Shown here: positions 34,128 through 50,515 of the stretch, piece by piece
Layout: each line of letters begins with the position of its first letter
Position numbering within the stretch: the first letter of the stretch is position 1
Source of the DNA: Eudorina sp. 2006-703-Eu-15
Lineage: Eukaryota; Chlorophyta; Chlorophyceae; Chlamydomonadales; Volvocaceae
Assembly (NCBI GenBank): GCA_003117195.1
Contig: BDSI01000078.1
Span: 547,126-611,125, forward strand
Direction: 5' to 3'
DNA length: 64,000 nucleotides
Translations under genes and position numbers: made by a program
Notes under the pieces: model-generated
What the model was told of the DNA's origin: nothing
Seen by the model: the letters and a program-made list of their open reading frames with translations, nothing else
Databases searched by the model: none

Positions 34128-35606
34128 TATTTCGCCCTGGCATATTGGTAACTCTGGTCTCGGTCTCAGTCGTCGGTTGCATTGCTGGACACGGGTCTGC
34201 TTGTTCGCGGCTCAGCTTTTCTCTTTGATAACACACAAATATCACCCTGGCTTCCCTGGGGCAGCTCCCGGGTGCGGTCACGGGTAGCAGCAGCTCGCTC
34301 TGGGCCGACGGCGTTTCGCTGCCATTGTGGGTGGAGCAGCAAGTCAATCAGCCAGCAAGCCGCTCGTCCTTAACCTCGCCGGCGCTCACCCAACGTTTCT
34401 TCTTTTCCTGGTTTCCGGTTTGTCGCGGTGCGGGGGTCCTCCTAGGCGCGTGTTAGGTGCACACGCATGGCCCACAGGCTGCAGGAACTCGAAGCCTTCC
34501 AGGCGCGCGCGGCGGAGCTAAACGCCACGGTGGTCGCCGAGGCACTGGAGCCACGCGCGCGTGTTACGACGCGCGTTCAGGGAGTGATCAGCCCCGCCAA
34601 CCCGACACCCAACCCCATCGTGGCGGCCATCCTTGCGCAGCGCGCCAGCTTCTTGTCAGCCGTCGACCACCGCGAGCTTTTCGCGTCCCCGCTGCCGCCG
34701 TGGCGGGTCGTCTACGTGGTGTCTTTCTTGGACGCGCCACACCTGGGTTTCTCCCGCCCGCGTGCCCCCGGCGCCTGTTCTTGCCCTTGCGTCTGTTGTT
34801 GCCCCTGCGCCGGTGGTTGCCCCCGCTGCCCCTGCGCCTGTTATTGCCCCCGGTTGCCCCCCACCGCCGCCCAACTGCATCCCCGGCGCGCAGCATGCAT
34901 TTGCGCGCTTGGGCTTCCGGCGTAGTGGGGAGCTCTGTGAGAGTCCGCACGCCGGCAGTCCGCAGCATCTGCTATTAGTTCTTTGCCCCTGCGCTGTGAC
35001 GGCCGTTGACCGCGTTCGTACCCGGCACATCACTGCAAATTCGGCACCCGCATCTTTGCATTCCATTTGCTTTGCTCGTTTTTTCCTTCTTACTAACAAC
35101 TTTTAGGACCGTCGCGCTCACGTGTGTCCCTGTCTTGCCATCCGCCTTGCATGTCCTCCGACTTCGCTTCGCTAACCACTGACGGTGCTGCTTCGCTTGG
35201 TGCTCCCGTTTCTGCATTCAGGTCAGTATCTTTTCCTTCTGCACGGGCTGGGACGGTTGTGCCGGGCACTTGCTTGCTGTCGGCATTGCACGCGCTGTTG
35301 ACGCATACGCCCTTGCTTTTGCTGCACCTTAGGATCAGTAGGTAGCTTAGTAGAGTTTTCATCTGCATTAGCCTACGACGTCATAGCCGCTGCTTCTGCT
35401 GGCGTCCCGGCGCCCACCGGCGCTCGACAACGATACGGGGCGCTGCAGCATCACGGCCTACACCACCTTGGGACTCCTTATGGACGACATATTTCGCCCT
35501 GGCATATTGGTAACTCTGGTCTCGGTCTCAGTCGTCGGTTGCATTGCTGGACACGGGTCTGCTTGTTCGCGGCTCAGCTTTTCTCTTTGATAACACACAC
35601 ACACAC
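34128..35606 (+). mobile_element. Retroelement family Z segment with (AC)n-terminated ends
   Basis: Two copies of the Z end (TTTCGCCCTGGCATATTGG through CTTTTCTCTTTGATAACAC) flank about 1.2 kb. Inside, an ATG at 34467 opens MAHRLQELEAFQARAAEL, a helical, possibly gag-like start, followed by tandem GTTGCCCCTGCGCC-type units with Pro/Ala/Val repeats. No RT is visible. The inner part is present again at about 39230-40690, and its right half again at 45060-45890. Confidence 0.55.
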
Positions 35607-36258
<652 letters not shown>

Positions 36259-38559
36259 CCCAGTGACGCCTTGCCAACGCCTAACGGGCGTCCCCCGACA
36301 GCTGCTCTATGGCCACCCGGCCACGGGCGGTTTCGGACTCTTGCCACTCAAAGCCCACTGCTACGCGCGGGAGGCTGTGTGGGCGACACACCTGGCCCGG
36401 TCGGTGGGCCAGCCGCCGGGGGCGCGCGGCCACCCGTGGGCGCAGGTGACGGCCACCTACCTTCGGCACCACCACCCGAATCTTAGCCCCAGCTCAGTAC
36501 TGACGGCAGGCCCGCCAGACAGCGCGGACACGCTGCCTGGATTGGCATCGCTGCCGCAGGACATCCACAGAATCATGGGGGCCCTCAGCCGCCTCCCGCC
36601 GGTGCAAGATGTGGACTCATCCCCACTCCCGGCGGCCGGCGACTGGTGCTTCAACATCCCCTTGTGGGGGAACCCACTCCTACCTAACACCACTCCGGGG
36701 GCAGCGGACGATGGCATGGAGGACCGCACAGGCGACACGGACCCGGACTTCACGCCGGTGGAGACGCGGGACACCGCGGACCCGCCAGCGTGGCCCGGCC
36801 TGGAGAGGCGGCACACACGCCTGGCAGCATGCGGGAAGCTTCGCACAGTAGGGGACGCAGTGCGGGTCGCGCGTGCAGCCGGCGAGGCACCCGCAGCCGG
36901 TGCTGGATGGGACGCGTGGGTCCGCGACCACCTGGGTCCACAGGGGTCCATGACCTTAAGGCGGAGGCCGACCCTGACGGCCATCCACTGTCTACTCGCC
37001 GACATCAGCGACGAGTGGCGGGGAGCTGCAGCAGTGGTGCTGGACCATCCCGAGCGGGCGGGGGACCTGGAGTCCGAGGAAGAGACCCGTCGGCGGATTG
37101 TGGACCGGATGGGGTGGAGGCTAGCCAACTCGCTGACGGTCAAGCTTAGTGGCCTGACGGTCCGGCTGGCGACACAGCTGCAGATGCAGGAGGTGGCGGC
37201 CGCACGGGCACGACAGCATGCGGAATACGAGCAGGAGGCCAGGGGACAGCTTGAGACAGACGGAGTGGCTGGGCCCCCGGCATTCAGCATGCCTGCCACT
37301 CTACAGCGGCTTTGGGCCATCAAGTGGGAACGAGGGCACAAAGAAACACTGTGGCGCCTGGCGGTTGACGGGGTCCCGCTGCCTGACAACAGCCACCTCC
37401 ACAACGCCCACCCCGAGGCGTGCGGGTGTGGCGAGTACGGCGGTGCGGGGCCCCACCCGTGTTCACCACGGGCACACCATTTCTGGGCATGCCCGGTCGC
37501 TCAGGCAGTGGTACAGCAGATCGGGGTACACGTTCCGGGCCCCATCACCCGAGCCAACGTGTGGCTGGCTGAGCCGCCACAGGGGGTACAGCAAGGGGTT
37601 TGGGACATCGTTGCCCTGGCGGCGCTGACGGCCATGGAGCGGGCGAGGGTGGGGTTACATGCAGCGACCCTCCACGGCGGCGCACAGCCCGTGCCGGGGG
37701 CTCCGGCTGCCCCATCGCCGGTTGATGTAGCTAAGGCGCGCGCAGTCATGGAGTTCTGGCAGCGGGTGGCCAGTTTCGCAGAACTGGGCCGACCGCGACG
37801 GGGATGGGAGGGGGTGGGACCGAACCACCCAATCCTATCGGTGGTGGACGGCCGGATCCGCTGCGTGCAGCCAGTAGACGTAGACTCGTGATGGATAGAT
37901 AGCAGCGCGAGACGCTAGGGTGTAGGGACTGGGACTAGGGAAGCCCGCTTCCGGGCACGATGGGGATCCGTGGGTGCCCGAGGAGGGTCGGGCCAGACCA
38001 GTTGGAGTTGGCAGCGAGCGGGACGTGTAGGCGAGGGCCGCTTGCGACGGGAAGGGGTGTACGACAGGGAAGCTTGCTTGCGTGGTGATGTGCTGCCTTG
38101 TGCAAACCATAGCCCCATCATGGAGCGCCCGACTGCATACCCGGACCCAGCAAGGCCTGACGTGTGCGAGCCGCCTCGCTCTGGCTCAGCTGGGCAGGCA
38201 GGCCTGCCGGAGGGTGCAACCCTAGCTAGTACGATTAGGTTGGGACGCGGGACCAGGCTAGTTTTACCGCACCAAGCAGGGGCGCGCCTCCGAAACGCGC
38301 CCTGGGTGCTGCAAGGACTTGAGGAGGCTGAACAGCGGACTGCGAGGCGCAGACCGCCCGGGATGGGCCTTCGCCCACTCCCTTGAGGGGGCACAGCGGT
38401 CACCGATCCTCGGGGATCGGGCACGCGCCCTAGGTTGAGAGCGAGGGGACAGAGGCCCCTTACGCCCCTTTCCCCGTATCCGGGGAAAGTGCTTCGGTGG
38501 TCTCCCGTATGGGGCGGGTTAGCGGCCCCGGCCAGTGTCGGCCCGGCAGATATGTAACG

Positions 38560-38650
<91 letters not shown>
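36259..38650 (+). mobile_element. 5'-truncated non-LTR retrotransposon (family Y), copy B
   Basis: The frame is open from the (AC)n junction to the stop at 37891. It begins RQLLYGHPATGGFGLLPL, the GG-x-G motif that follows the RT thumb in LINE proteins. It continues through the Cys/His cluster near 37420-37490 to the end VVDGRIRCVQPVDVDS. This is the longest uninterrupted copy. The RT and endonuclease domains are absent. The 3' UTR ends in an (AC)n of about 90 bp. Confidence 0.75.
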
Positions 38651-41468
<2,818 letters not shown>

Positions 41469-43480
41469 CCCAGTGACGCCTTGCCAACGCCTAACGGGCG
41501 TCCCCCGACAGCTGCTCTATGGCCACCCGGCCACGGGCGGTTTCGGACTCTTGCCACTCAAAGCCCACTGCTACGCGCGGGAGGCTGTGTGGGCGACACA
41601 CCTGGCCCGGTCGGTGGGCCAGCCGCCGGGGCGCGCGGCCACCCGTGGGCGCAGGTGACGGCCACCTACCTTCGGCACCACCACCCGAATCTTAGCCCCA
41701 GCTCAGTACTGACGGCAGGCCCGCCAGACAGCGCGGACACGCTGCCTGGATTGGCATCGCTGCCGCAGGACATCCACAGAATCATGGGGCCCTCAGCCGC
41801 CTCCCGCCGGTGCAAGATGTGGACTCATCCCCACTCCCGGCGGCCGGCGACTGGTGCTTCAACATCCCCTTGTGGGGGAACCCACTCCTACCTAACACCA
41901 CTCCGGGGGCAGCGGACGATGGCATGGAGGACCGCACAGGCGACACGGACCCGGACTTCACGCCGGTGGAGACGCGGGACACCGCGGACCCGCCAGCGTG
42001 GCCCGGCCTGGAGAGGCGGCACACACGCCTGGCAGCATGCGGGAAGCTTCGCACAGTAGGGGACGCAGTGCGGGTCGCGCGTGCAGCCGGCGAGGCACCC
42101 GCAGCCGGTGCTGGATGGGACGCGTGGGTCCGCGACCACCTGGGTCCACAGGGGTCCATGACCTTAAGGCGGAGGCCGACCCTGACGGCCATCCACTGTC
42201 TACTCGCCGACATCAGCGACGAGTGGCGGGGAGCTGCAGCAGTGGTGCTGGACCATCCCGAGCGGGCGGGGGACCTGGAGTCCGAGGAAGAGACCCGTCG
42301 GCGGATTGTGGACCGGATGGGGTGGAGGCTAGCCAACTCGCTGACGGTCAAGCTTAGTGGCCTGACGGTCCGGCTGGCGACACAGCTGCAGATGCAGGAG
42401 GTGGCGGCCGCACGGGCACGACAGCATGCGGAATACGAGCAGGAGGCCAGGGGACAGCTTGAGACAGACGGAGTGGCTGGGCCCCCGGCATTCAGCATGC
42501 CTGCCACTCTACAGCGGCTTTGGGCCATCAAGTGGGAACGAGGGCACAAAGAAACACTGTGGCGCCTGGCGGTTGACGGGGTCCCGCTGCCTGACAACAG
42601 CCACCTCCACAACGCCCACCCGAGGCGTGCGGGTGTGGCGAGTACGGCGGTGCGGGCCCCACCCGTGTTCACCACGGGCACACCATTTCTGGGCATGCCC
42701 GGTCGCTCAGGCAGTGGTACAGCAGATCGGGGTACACGTTCCGGGCCCCATCACCCGAGCCAACGTGTGGCTGGCTGAGCCGCCACAGGGGGTACAGCAA
42801 GGGGTTTGGGACATCGTTGCCCTGGCGGCGCTGACGGCCATGGAGCGGGCGAGGGTGGGGTTACATGCAGCGACCCTCCACGGCGGCGCACAGCCCGTGC
42901 CGGGGGCTCCGGCTGCCCCATCGCCGGTTGATGTAGCTAAGGCGCGCGCAGTCATGGAGTTCTGGCAGCGGGTGGCCAGTTTCGCAGAACTGGGCCGACC
43001 GCGACGGGGATGGGAGGGGGTGGGACCGAACCACCCAATCCTATCGGTGGTGGACGGCCGGATCCGCTGCGTGCAGCCAGTAGACGTAGACTCGTGATGG
43101 ATAGATAGCAGCGCGAGACGCTAGGGTGTAGGGACTGGGACTAGGGAAGCCCGCTTCCGGGCACGATGGGGATCCGTGGGTGCCCGAGGAGGGTCGGGCC
43201 AGACCAGTTGGAGTTGGCAGCGAGCGGGACGTGTAGGCGAGGGCCGCTTGCGACGGGAAGGGGTGTACGACAGGGAAGCTTGCTTGCGTGGTGATGTGCT
43301 GCCTTGTGCAAACCATAGCCCCATCATGGAGCGCCCGACTGCATACCCGGACCCAGCAAGGCCTGACGTGTGCGAGCCGCCTCGCTCTGGCTCAGCTGGG
43401 CAGGCAGGCCTGCCGGAGGGTGCAACCCTAGCTAGTACGATTAGGTTGGGACGCGGGACCAGGCTAGTTTTACCGCACCG
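41469..43480 (+). pseudogene. Family Y non-LTR retrotransposon ORF, copy C, frameshifted
   Basis: Nearly identical to copy B, but single bases are missing in homopolymers near 41630 (G-run), 41787 (G-run), 42620 (C-run) and 42655 (G-run). These break the frame into three pieces: to about 41658, 41810-42778, and a last one ending at 43097. The match to the tandem unit stops at 43480. Either the copy is decaying or these are uncorrected homopolymer errors in the assembly. Confidence 0.75.
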
Positions 43481-44290
43481 GACAAGGGCGCGCCTCCGAA
43501 TTGCTGAGGAACGCGCGCTGGGTGCTGCAAGCAAGGACCTTGTAAGACCTAACCGTAAGAGGTAGTCTAGAATTACTTAGGAGGATCGTGAGGTAACTTA
43601 GTTATGGCCACGAAGGTGGTTCGCATGCAACGCGCGACGTAAGGCATTACGAGATACATCTATATCCAGGATGGAGGTGTCCAGAGACGGGGGTGTCCAG
43701 AGACACCGACGAAGAACCAAAGAGAATCCTTTGAGCAGCGCCGCCGCAGGCGGCCTGAACGGCAATACGATATGTCGTCCAGAATCCACATTTAGATTGG
43801 TCGTTACGCAGCTCCGCTAGACTGCGTTACGTTCGAAGCAATATTATTTACTTCGTCAGAATTACTTATGTAATTCCTATCTATCTGTGGGTGTGCAAAG
43901 CTTACAGACCTGAGGAAGTTGAACAGCGGACTGCAAGGCGCAGACCGCCCGGGATGGGCTTCCGCCCAATCCCTTCAGGGGGCACAGCAGTTACCGATCC
44001 TCGACGATCGGGCGCGCGCCCTTGGTTGAGAGCGAGGGGACAGAGGCCCCTTACGCCCCTTTCCCCCGTATCCGGGGGAGAGTGCTTCGGCGGTCTCCCG
44101 TATGGGGCGGGTTAGCGCCCCCGGCCAGCGTCGGCCCGGCAGATATGTAACGATTCACACACACGCGCACGCGCACGCGCACACGCACGCGCACACGCAC
44201 ACGCACGCACACGCACACGTACACGCACACGCACACACACACGCACACGCACACACACACACACACAGCACACGCACACACACACGGTCA
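43481..44290 (+). mobile_element. Unique spacer followed by another family Y 3' end with AC/CACG-rich tail
   Basis: 43481-43900 is an AT-richer sequence found only here in the window. From about 43905 the family Y end returns (GAAGTTGAACAGCGGACTGC to GGCAGATATGTAACGATTC). Its tail is a degenerate CACACG/CACGCG mixture to about 44287, unlike the clean AC tails of the amplified block, so this copy is probably older. Confidence 0.65.
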
Positions 44291-44456
44291 CGTCCGGCGC
44301 GGCGCCGCCAACATCGCTTCCCTTGCCCCATCCATCCACGATTCTTGCCCGCGCCAGGCGGTAGCTAGAATCCGCGTAGGCCTGCTCGCCTGCATATCGT
44401 GTTGCCTCCACCTCCACACACACACACCCGCCTACTGCTGCCTGCCCACTTCTACC

Positions 44457-44963
44457 CAGTGTTGCTATTTTAAATAAAAAGAATATTTACGGGCAAAAAA
44501 GCCGGAAATTTTCTATTTCCCGGACCCCCAAGAAACCTGCGAGATTTCATTTATTTGACGCTGTGGAGAGCCGGAAATCTGCCCTGCCAACTATTTTCCA
44601 AAGTACCAAAAGGGCCTGGAAATCTGCAGGCGCAGGGAAAAATCCTGCATCGTACACCTGTCTACCGCCAAAACACACTCGAATGCCGTGTCCCCAACTC
44701 CTGGTTACCCGCCCATATGCATCCGCGACGCAAGGAAAGCGCGCTTCAGGCCTCCATGGACTTAGAATCCCTGTCGTCGCTGTGGTAACAGTGGCCCTGC
44801 TGTCGAAACACGCAGAAATATTTCCGCCCTGCCTCGGAGGTTTTTATTTCCTGCCACCTAGGAAGCCCCCCAAAATCTGCCCTGCCAAAGGTTTTTTGGC
44901 TACTGGCGACAGGCCGGAAACCTGGGGAATTCTATTTCCCCGTTTTGGAAGATAGCAACACTG
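44457..44963. mobile_element. Non-autonomous hAT-type element (507-bp MITE)
   Basis: The ends are CAGTGTTGCTATTTT and GATAGCAACACTG, an imperfect 13-15-bp terminal inverted repeat with the CAGTGTTGC start common in hAT elements. The 8-mer CTTCTACC flanks it on both sides (44449-44456 and 44964-44971), and 8 bp is the hAT target-duplication length. The interior is A/T-rich with repeated GGAAATCTGC/CCGGAAA words and no transposase frame. Confidence 0.85.
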
Positions 44964-45058
44964 CTTCTACCATGTGCTGCCTGCCCTCCCACTCCACCTC
45001 TTTCTCCTCTCACCCCTTCCCTGCCTCACTGCCTTTCTCCCCCCCCCCACACACACAC

Positions 45059-45890
45059 ACCTTGCCCTTGCGCCTGTTGTTGCCCCTGCGCCGGTGGTTG
45101 CCCCCGCTGCCCCTGCGCCTGTTATTGCCCCTGGTTGCCCCCCACCCGCCGCCCAACTGCATCCCCGGCGCGCAGCATGCACTTGCGCGCTTGGGCTTCC
45201 GGCGTAGTGGGGAGCTCTGTGAGAGTCCGCACGCCGGCAGTCCGCAGCATCTGCTATTAGTTCTTTGCCCCTGCGCTGTGACGGCCGTTGACCGCGTTCG
45301 TACCCGGCACATCACTGCAAATTCGGCACCCGCATCTTTGCATTCCATTTGCTTTGCTCGTTTTTTCCTTCTTACTAACAACTTTTAGGACCGTCGCGCT
45401 CACGTGTGTCCCTGTCTTGCCATCCGCCTTGCATGTCCTCCGACTTCGCTTCGCTAACCACTGACGGTGCTGCTTCGCTTGGTGCTCCCGTTTCTGCATT
45501 CAGGTCAGTATCTTTTCCTTCTGCACGGCCTGGGACGGTTGTGCCGGGCACTTGCTTGCTGTCGGCATTGCACGCGCTGTTGACGCATACGCCCTTGCTT
45601 TTGCCGCACCTTAGGATCAGTAGGTAGCTTAGTAGAGTTTCGTCTGCATTAGCCTACGACGTCATAGCCGCTGCTTCTGCTGGCGTCCCGGCGCCCACCG
45701 GCGCTCGACAACGATACGGGGCGCTGCAGCATCACGGCCTACGCCACCTTGGGACTCCTTATGGTCGACATACTTCGCCCTGGCATATTGGTAACTCTGG
45801 TCTCGGTCTCAGTCGTCGGTTGCATTGCTGGACACGGGTCTGCTTATTCGCGGCTCAGCTTTTCTCCTTGATAACACACACCTTGGCTTC
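45059..45890 (+). mobile_element. Third, 5'-truncated copy of the family Z segment
   Basis: It resumes the Z sequence inside its GTTGCCCCTGCGCC repeats, directly after an AC-rich run (45048-45060). It ends with TTTTCTCCTTGATAACACAC. A few substitutions separate it from the copies at 34.8-35.6 and 39.9-40.7 kb. Confidence 0.75.
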
Positions 45891-46520
45891 CCCCGGCTTC
45901 GTGCTGTTGCCCCATGCAGTCCCTCCTGCCGTGCCACTCACCGTACCCGTCCCGGACAGATGCCCTTCATGCGCAGTGGCATCCCGTCCTCGGCCGGGTT
46001 GGTGGGGAGCCAGCTATTCCTGGCCCGCTGCCCGGCCCGCATTCGTCCCCACTAATTCGGCTGCCTGACTGCGACCCTCCAACACCGCTTGCCGTACAAG
46101 TCATGTTCGTCCACAAGCCTCACAAAACTTCCCAACCCCATGTCCAACCCCATAGTTCCGCCGCGCCACCACCATAGGTTTGCTTTGAAATTTGTCTATT
46201 GCTCCGCCACTGTTCGTTGTTCTCCTTGCTGACAGTCTCTTTCCTTGCCCGAGCTCATGTTGTCCCTGCCGGCCTGCTCCATGGACTTTGGCGCCTACAT
46301 CTCCACTTCTTCACATGTCCTCTAGGTCGGTATCCCTAATATTAATTCGGTTCGGGTACTGCTGGGTCGCCCATTTCCTGCCGGGTCTTGTTTTGTTCTG
46401 CAACTTTTGTCGGTGGTGGCGCGGCTGCCTTGTTGCTGTTTTCATGTTTTCCTATTCGCAGGTTATATGGTAAGTATATTGGAGGTTGGTTTGGGTTGGG
46501 CGGGTTGCATTTCTAAACAC
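45891..46520 (+). mobile_element. Diverged family X-like 3' region
   Basis: The part around 45960-46050 (GGCATCCCGTCC...GGTGGGGAGCCA) resembles 30750-30800. 46410-46520 repeats the GTGGTGGCGCGGCTGCCTTG...GGTAAGTATATTGG...TTCTAAAC(AC)n end. The match is weaker than between the two X copies at 29-31 kb. Confidence 0.55.
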
Positions 46521-46797
46521 ACACACACGCGCGCGCGCGCACAGCACCCCTGCAAACGCACACGCAAACGGATGGCCCACGCCCCTCGTACACACACACA
46601 CACACACACAGCGCCACACACACACGGCCAGCGGGCCTCGGCAGACATGCATCGTGCCGGCAGCGACCACAGACGCGGCAGGCAGTTTTCGGCCACCTGG
46701 AAAGTTGAGCACACCCCTGAGCATCGAACGCGATTCACATACACACGGTCTCTCCTCTGAAGACATACACACACGCGGTCGGGCGGGCTTCTCATAG

Positions 46798-46844
<47 letters not shown>

Positions 46845-46875
46845 CGGGTTCCATTTCTAAGCACACACACGGCTG
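46505..46875 (+). repeat. AC-rich region with several short truncated ends
   Basis: AC, GC and CACG runs alternate with short unique pieces, for example one ending GGCGGGCTTCTCATAGAGCAC before (AC)n at 46799-46842 and one ending GGTTCCATTTCTAAGCAC. This continues the pattern of tiny inserts separated by AC tracts. Confidence 0.6.
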
Positions 46876-48705
46876 AGCTACTCCGTTCTCACAGTACACA
46901 CGCACACAGCCAGAAATGTTGTACCGCAAAGGCAGTCACAGGCAGTCATCACAGGCGCTTTCCAACGCCGCGTATCGCCGTAGCTATCACCGGCTACCGC
47001 ATCGCCAAAACAAGAAATCCATTACCTACCGGTGCACACCTGCACACGCATGTACTTAGAATTATAATAAGCTGCATTGATGCCCCCCCGTCCCGCCTCC
47101 CTGGACCCTCGCCGCACTTGGTCGTGTGACCCCCCCCCGGCGTTCTGCCGGGTGCGGGTATGTGTGTGGAACGTGTGTGTTTTCCGCAGCAGGCAGGTGG
47201 GGCAGCGGGGTGCGCGTGGAGCTGCGCTGTGAAGCTGCAGTCGGGGCAGGCCAGGCCAGGGATGGGAGTTTGGGGGAGGAGTTGGGCGGGGGCTGGGTGG
47301 TAAGGAAGCCGCGTGGGTGGAAAGGTGTCATCCACGCACGCAGCGGACGGGCGACAGGACGCAGGCCGGCAGCCCGCACAGGAACCGACAAGCAACTACC
47401 AACCGCCAACTTCCCGACGTTACCCTCAGATGTTGGGCCACGGTCAAAAGCCGTTCCGCACAGCTCACTACGATGCAAAAAGCTCTGTTGTGAAAGTCAG
47501 AGAGGGAGGGTTGCGGCGGTGCGGCTCCCGTTTCCCTGGGGTGAAAGCCCCCCCCTCCGCCATCGCCAACACCATCACCGAACACCGAAACCCGCAACCC
47601 CCCTCCCCCATCTCGCCCCCCCCACGCCTGTTAGAAAAGTCATTAATCAAAAGCCGATGATGCAGAAACGGGCAAAGGCCGATGCAGCTCGACAGACAAT
47701 GGTGGTGCCGGGGGGGCTACTTTTGTGACCCGTGGGTCGCCGTGCCGCCGCTCGGCGCGGCCTAGGTAAACAATGTGTGTGCGCACGCGCCCGCCGTGTG
47801 AGATGATATGTAGGCGATCAGAATGTTGCATCACCTGTGCAAGTCCGTCATGAATCGCCAGATTGAGTTCCATCGCCGGTTTCTCACCCGGCCGTGACTG
47901 CTGCCCCTCCGTCCTGCATGTCCCGGGACTGGTCTACGCCGGTCATCAATCAAGCCTCCCCCGCCACACCTCAGTCCCCGCTTCCCGCCCGCAGCGACCG
48001 ATAACAATAACAACCATCAACATCACTTATTGGTATTATTTACATATATTGCGCAGCTCACTAGTTAAGAGGACGCGGAACACGGCTCAGGAGACCGATC
48101 ACAGCTCTCCGTCGCCAGGTCTCCAACCACCGTACGACGGCCACCGACCACCATCGCCCCCGGCAGAACTCAGGCGGGGAGATCACAAATTGGGAGATCA
48201 CAAGCGGGGCGGGGAGATCTCCAGATGGAGAATGTGGGGGATCACGGCAACACAAACCAACGCTGTGCTGTCCACGAACTCTTAACTGAAGGAGAAGGAC
48301 GAGGCGGAGGGGGAGGGGGAGGGGGAGGGGGAGAAGGAGGAGGGGGCGCGAGGCGCAGTTTGCTCCCCCTACATGCTCGCGTGGCTCCGGGTACGGCATT
48401 CCGCATCCGTGACTCACGCCGTGACGACGCACCACCGTCGAGGCAATCTATGCCACACAGCCACGAACCCCGCCCCTCCACCACCGCCACCATCCAGACA
48501 TAGTCAGTATATTGGTAACTGGTTTGGGTCGGGCCGGCTTCTCATTTAACCACCACCACCACCACCACCACCAGCACCTCAAACCCCGCCCCCCGTGAAC
48601 CATCAGCCGACCCCGCGGTACGCTCTACTCGGGACCGCCTCGTCCCACTGCTCCCACCCCGGGTGGCCTGGCCTGGCCTGGCGCGGTGCGGTGCGGTGCG
48701 GTGCA
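46876..48705. other. Intergenic region containing the 3' UTR of the RING gene
   Basis: No supported gene on either strand. On the minus strand a TGTAA, the usual green-algal polyadenylation signal, occurs at 48046-48042, about 660 bases past the RING stop codon, and is a candidate 3' end. A [13 protein letters not shown] purine run lies at 48298-48345 and a CCA run at 48549-48572. Confidence 0.4.
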
Positions 48706-50059
48706 TCATCGCCTGCTGGGCACCCGCCCGCTCTGAGAGCCGCCCACCGGCTCCTCATCCACCATCTGCGGCGGCAGCGCCAGCGCCGCCGAGTCGCGGA
48801 GCCGCGCCGCGCCCCCCGTACTGCTGCCGCCGCCGCCGCCGCTAACGCTGCCGCCGCCGCCGCCCCACCGTTGCGAAGACATCCGGACGTCGCCGCCGCC
48901 GTCGGCGCCCAACGGCACCGCCACCGCCGCCGCGACCGAGTGGCGCCCGGCCGCCAGACGACTGGACGGCGGCGGACTGGCGGGGCCGCCGGCGGCGCCG
49001 CCGACGCTGCGGCTGCTCTGCGGGCGCCCCGGCGACTCTAGGACAGAGGTGGGCCCCCGCGTGATGAGCTGCGGCGATGACGGCGACGGCGACGTGGCGA
49101 TCTGCTGCGCGCCGCCGTACCCCCACGGCGACGCCGTCAGCGCGGCCGGCGCCGGCTCCGCCGGCTCCGCCGCGGCGGTGAGGTCGACGGGCGACGAGGC
49201 CGCTGCGGCCATCCACGAGCCGCCGCTGGGGCGCTGCGACTGCGCCGGCAGCTGCTGTAGCTGCAGCTGCAGCTGCGTCTGCTGCTGCGGTGGCGTCGAC
49301 GGCGTCGACGTTTCATTCTGCTGGGGGCCCTGGCCCAGCTGTACGGGCTGTACGGGGGTGCTGCCGTGAGTACGGGGCGCGGCGGCCCCGCGGAAGGACT
49401 CCAGGACGCGGCTGAACAGCCCCGGACGAGGCGTGCCCGGCCCTCCTCCTCCCGCCGCCGCCGCCGCCGGCGGGTCCGGCTGCGGTGATGATGATGCCAT
49501 GGGTATGACCAGCATCCCTTGCTCCCCACCTTGCAGGCCCCCCGCGGGCTGCTGCTGCTGCTGCTGCTGGTCCTGCGGCTGCTGAGGTGGCGGCGGCGGC
49601 GGCGGTCCGTCCGCGCGGGGTGCGCCGGACGCCTCGGCCGACGAGCCCCCGGGGGTGTCGGTGTCGGGCAGCAGCGAGACGCGGCAGATGGGGCAGGTGT
49701 AGTGCGTCTGAAGCCACCTGCGGGAGGACGCGGGGTGCGGGTTGGTTGGTTGGTTGGTTGGGGCGTCGTACGACGGGCCGTACACCAGAGGGACAGGTGC
49801 GGCGTCCGGCTCGCCCGCCGCGGCACGGCCCCTCTGTCCTGCAGAGACCCTCCCAGCTCTACCTGCGGTCAGCCCACATCTGTTCTGTCAATCCTGGCAC
49901 CCTGCCCTGCCCCTTACACCTCCCATTACCCCCGGTGGGGGGGGGTGATGGCGCCGTGTGGTTTGTCTTGTTGTTCGACCCTCTCTCCCTCCCTCTCCCC
50001 CTGTGCCCCCCAGCGGACCCCTTCGCCCCCCACTCCCCCGGGCCGTCGCTCTGGCAGCA

Positions 50060-50091
<32 letters not shown>

Positions 50092-50484
50092 GCAGCTTGA
50101 AAATGTCTGGCGCTTTCCTGTACCCCCTCCCTTCCTTCCTCCCTGCAACCCCCTACGTACCACCAAACCCCCCTTGTCAACAAAAACAGCGACTTCCCTA
50201 CGGACCACCCTTTCCCCCCTCGCCTCAGCGGCGCAGTACGTGAACATTTCTGCCAATTTCCTATCGAGGGGGGGGGCACTCCCATGGATCCGCCGCAACA
50301 GCCCCGTCCGAGGGGACCCGCGACGCTGGGTAACCCCCCTCCCCTCCCCTCCCCTCCCCTCCCCTCCCCTCCCCTCCCCTCCCCTCCCCTCCCCTCCCCT
50401 CCCCTCCCCTCCCCTCCCCTCCCCTCCCCTCCCCTCCCCTCCCCTCCCCTCCCCTCCCCTCCCCTCCCTCCCCTCCCCTCCCCT

Positions 50485-50515
<31 letters not shown>

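Noticed and set aside
34467..35106. Frames with Cys-Pro or Val-Ala-Pro runs as a new Cys-rich protein
   Set aside because: The runs come from GTTGCCCCTGCGCC-type tandem units in the family Z element and differ in frame between copies because of single-base changes.
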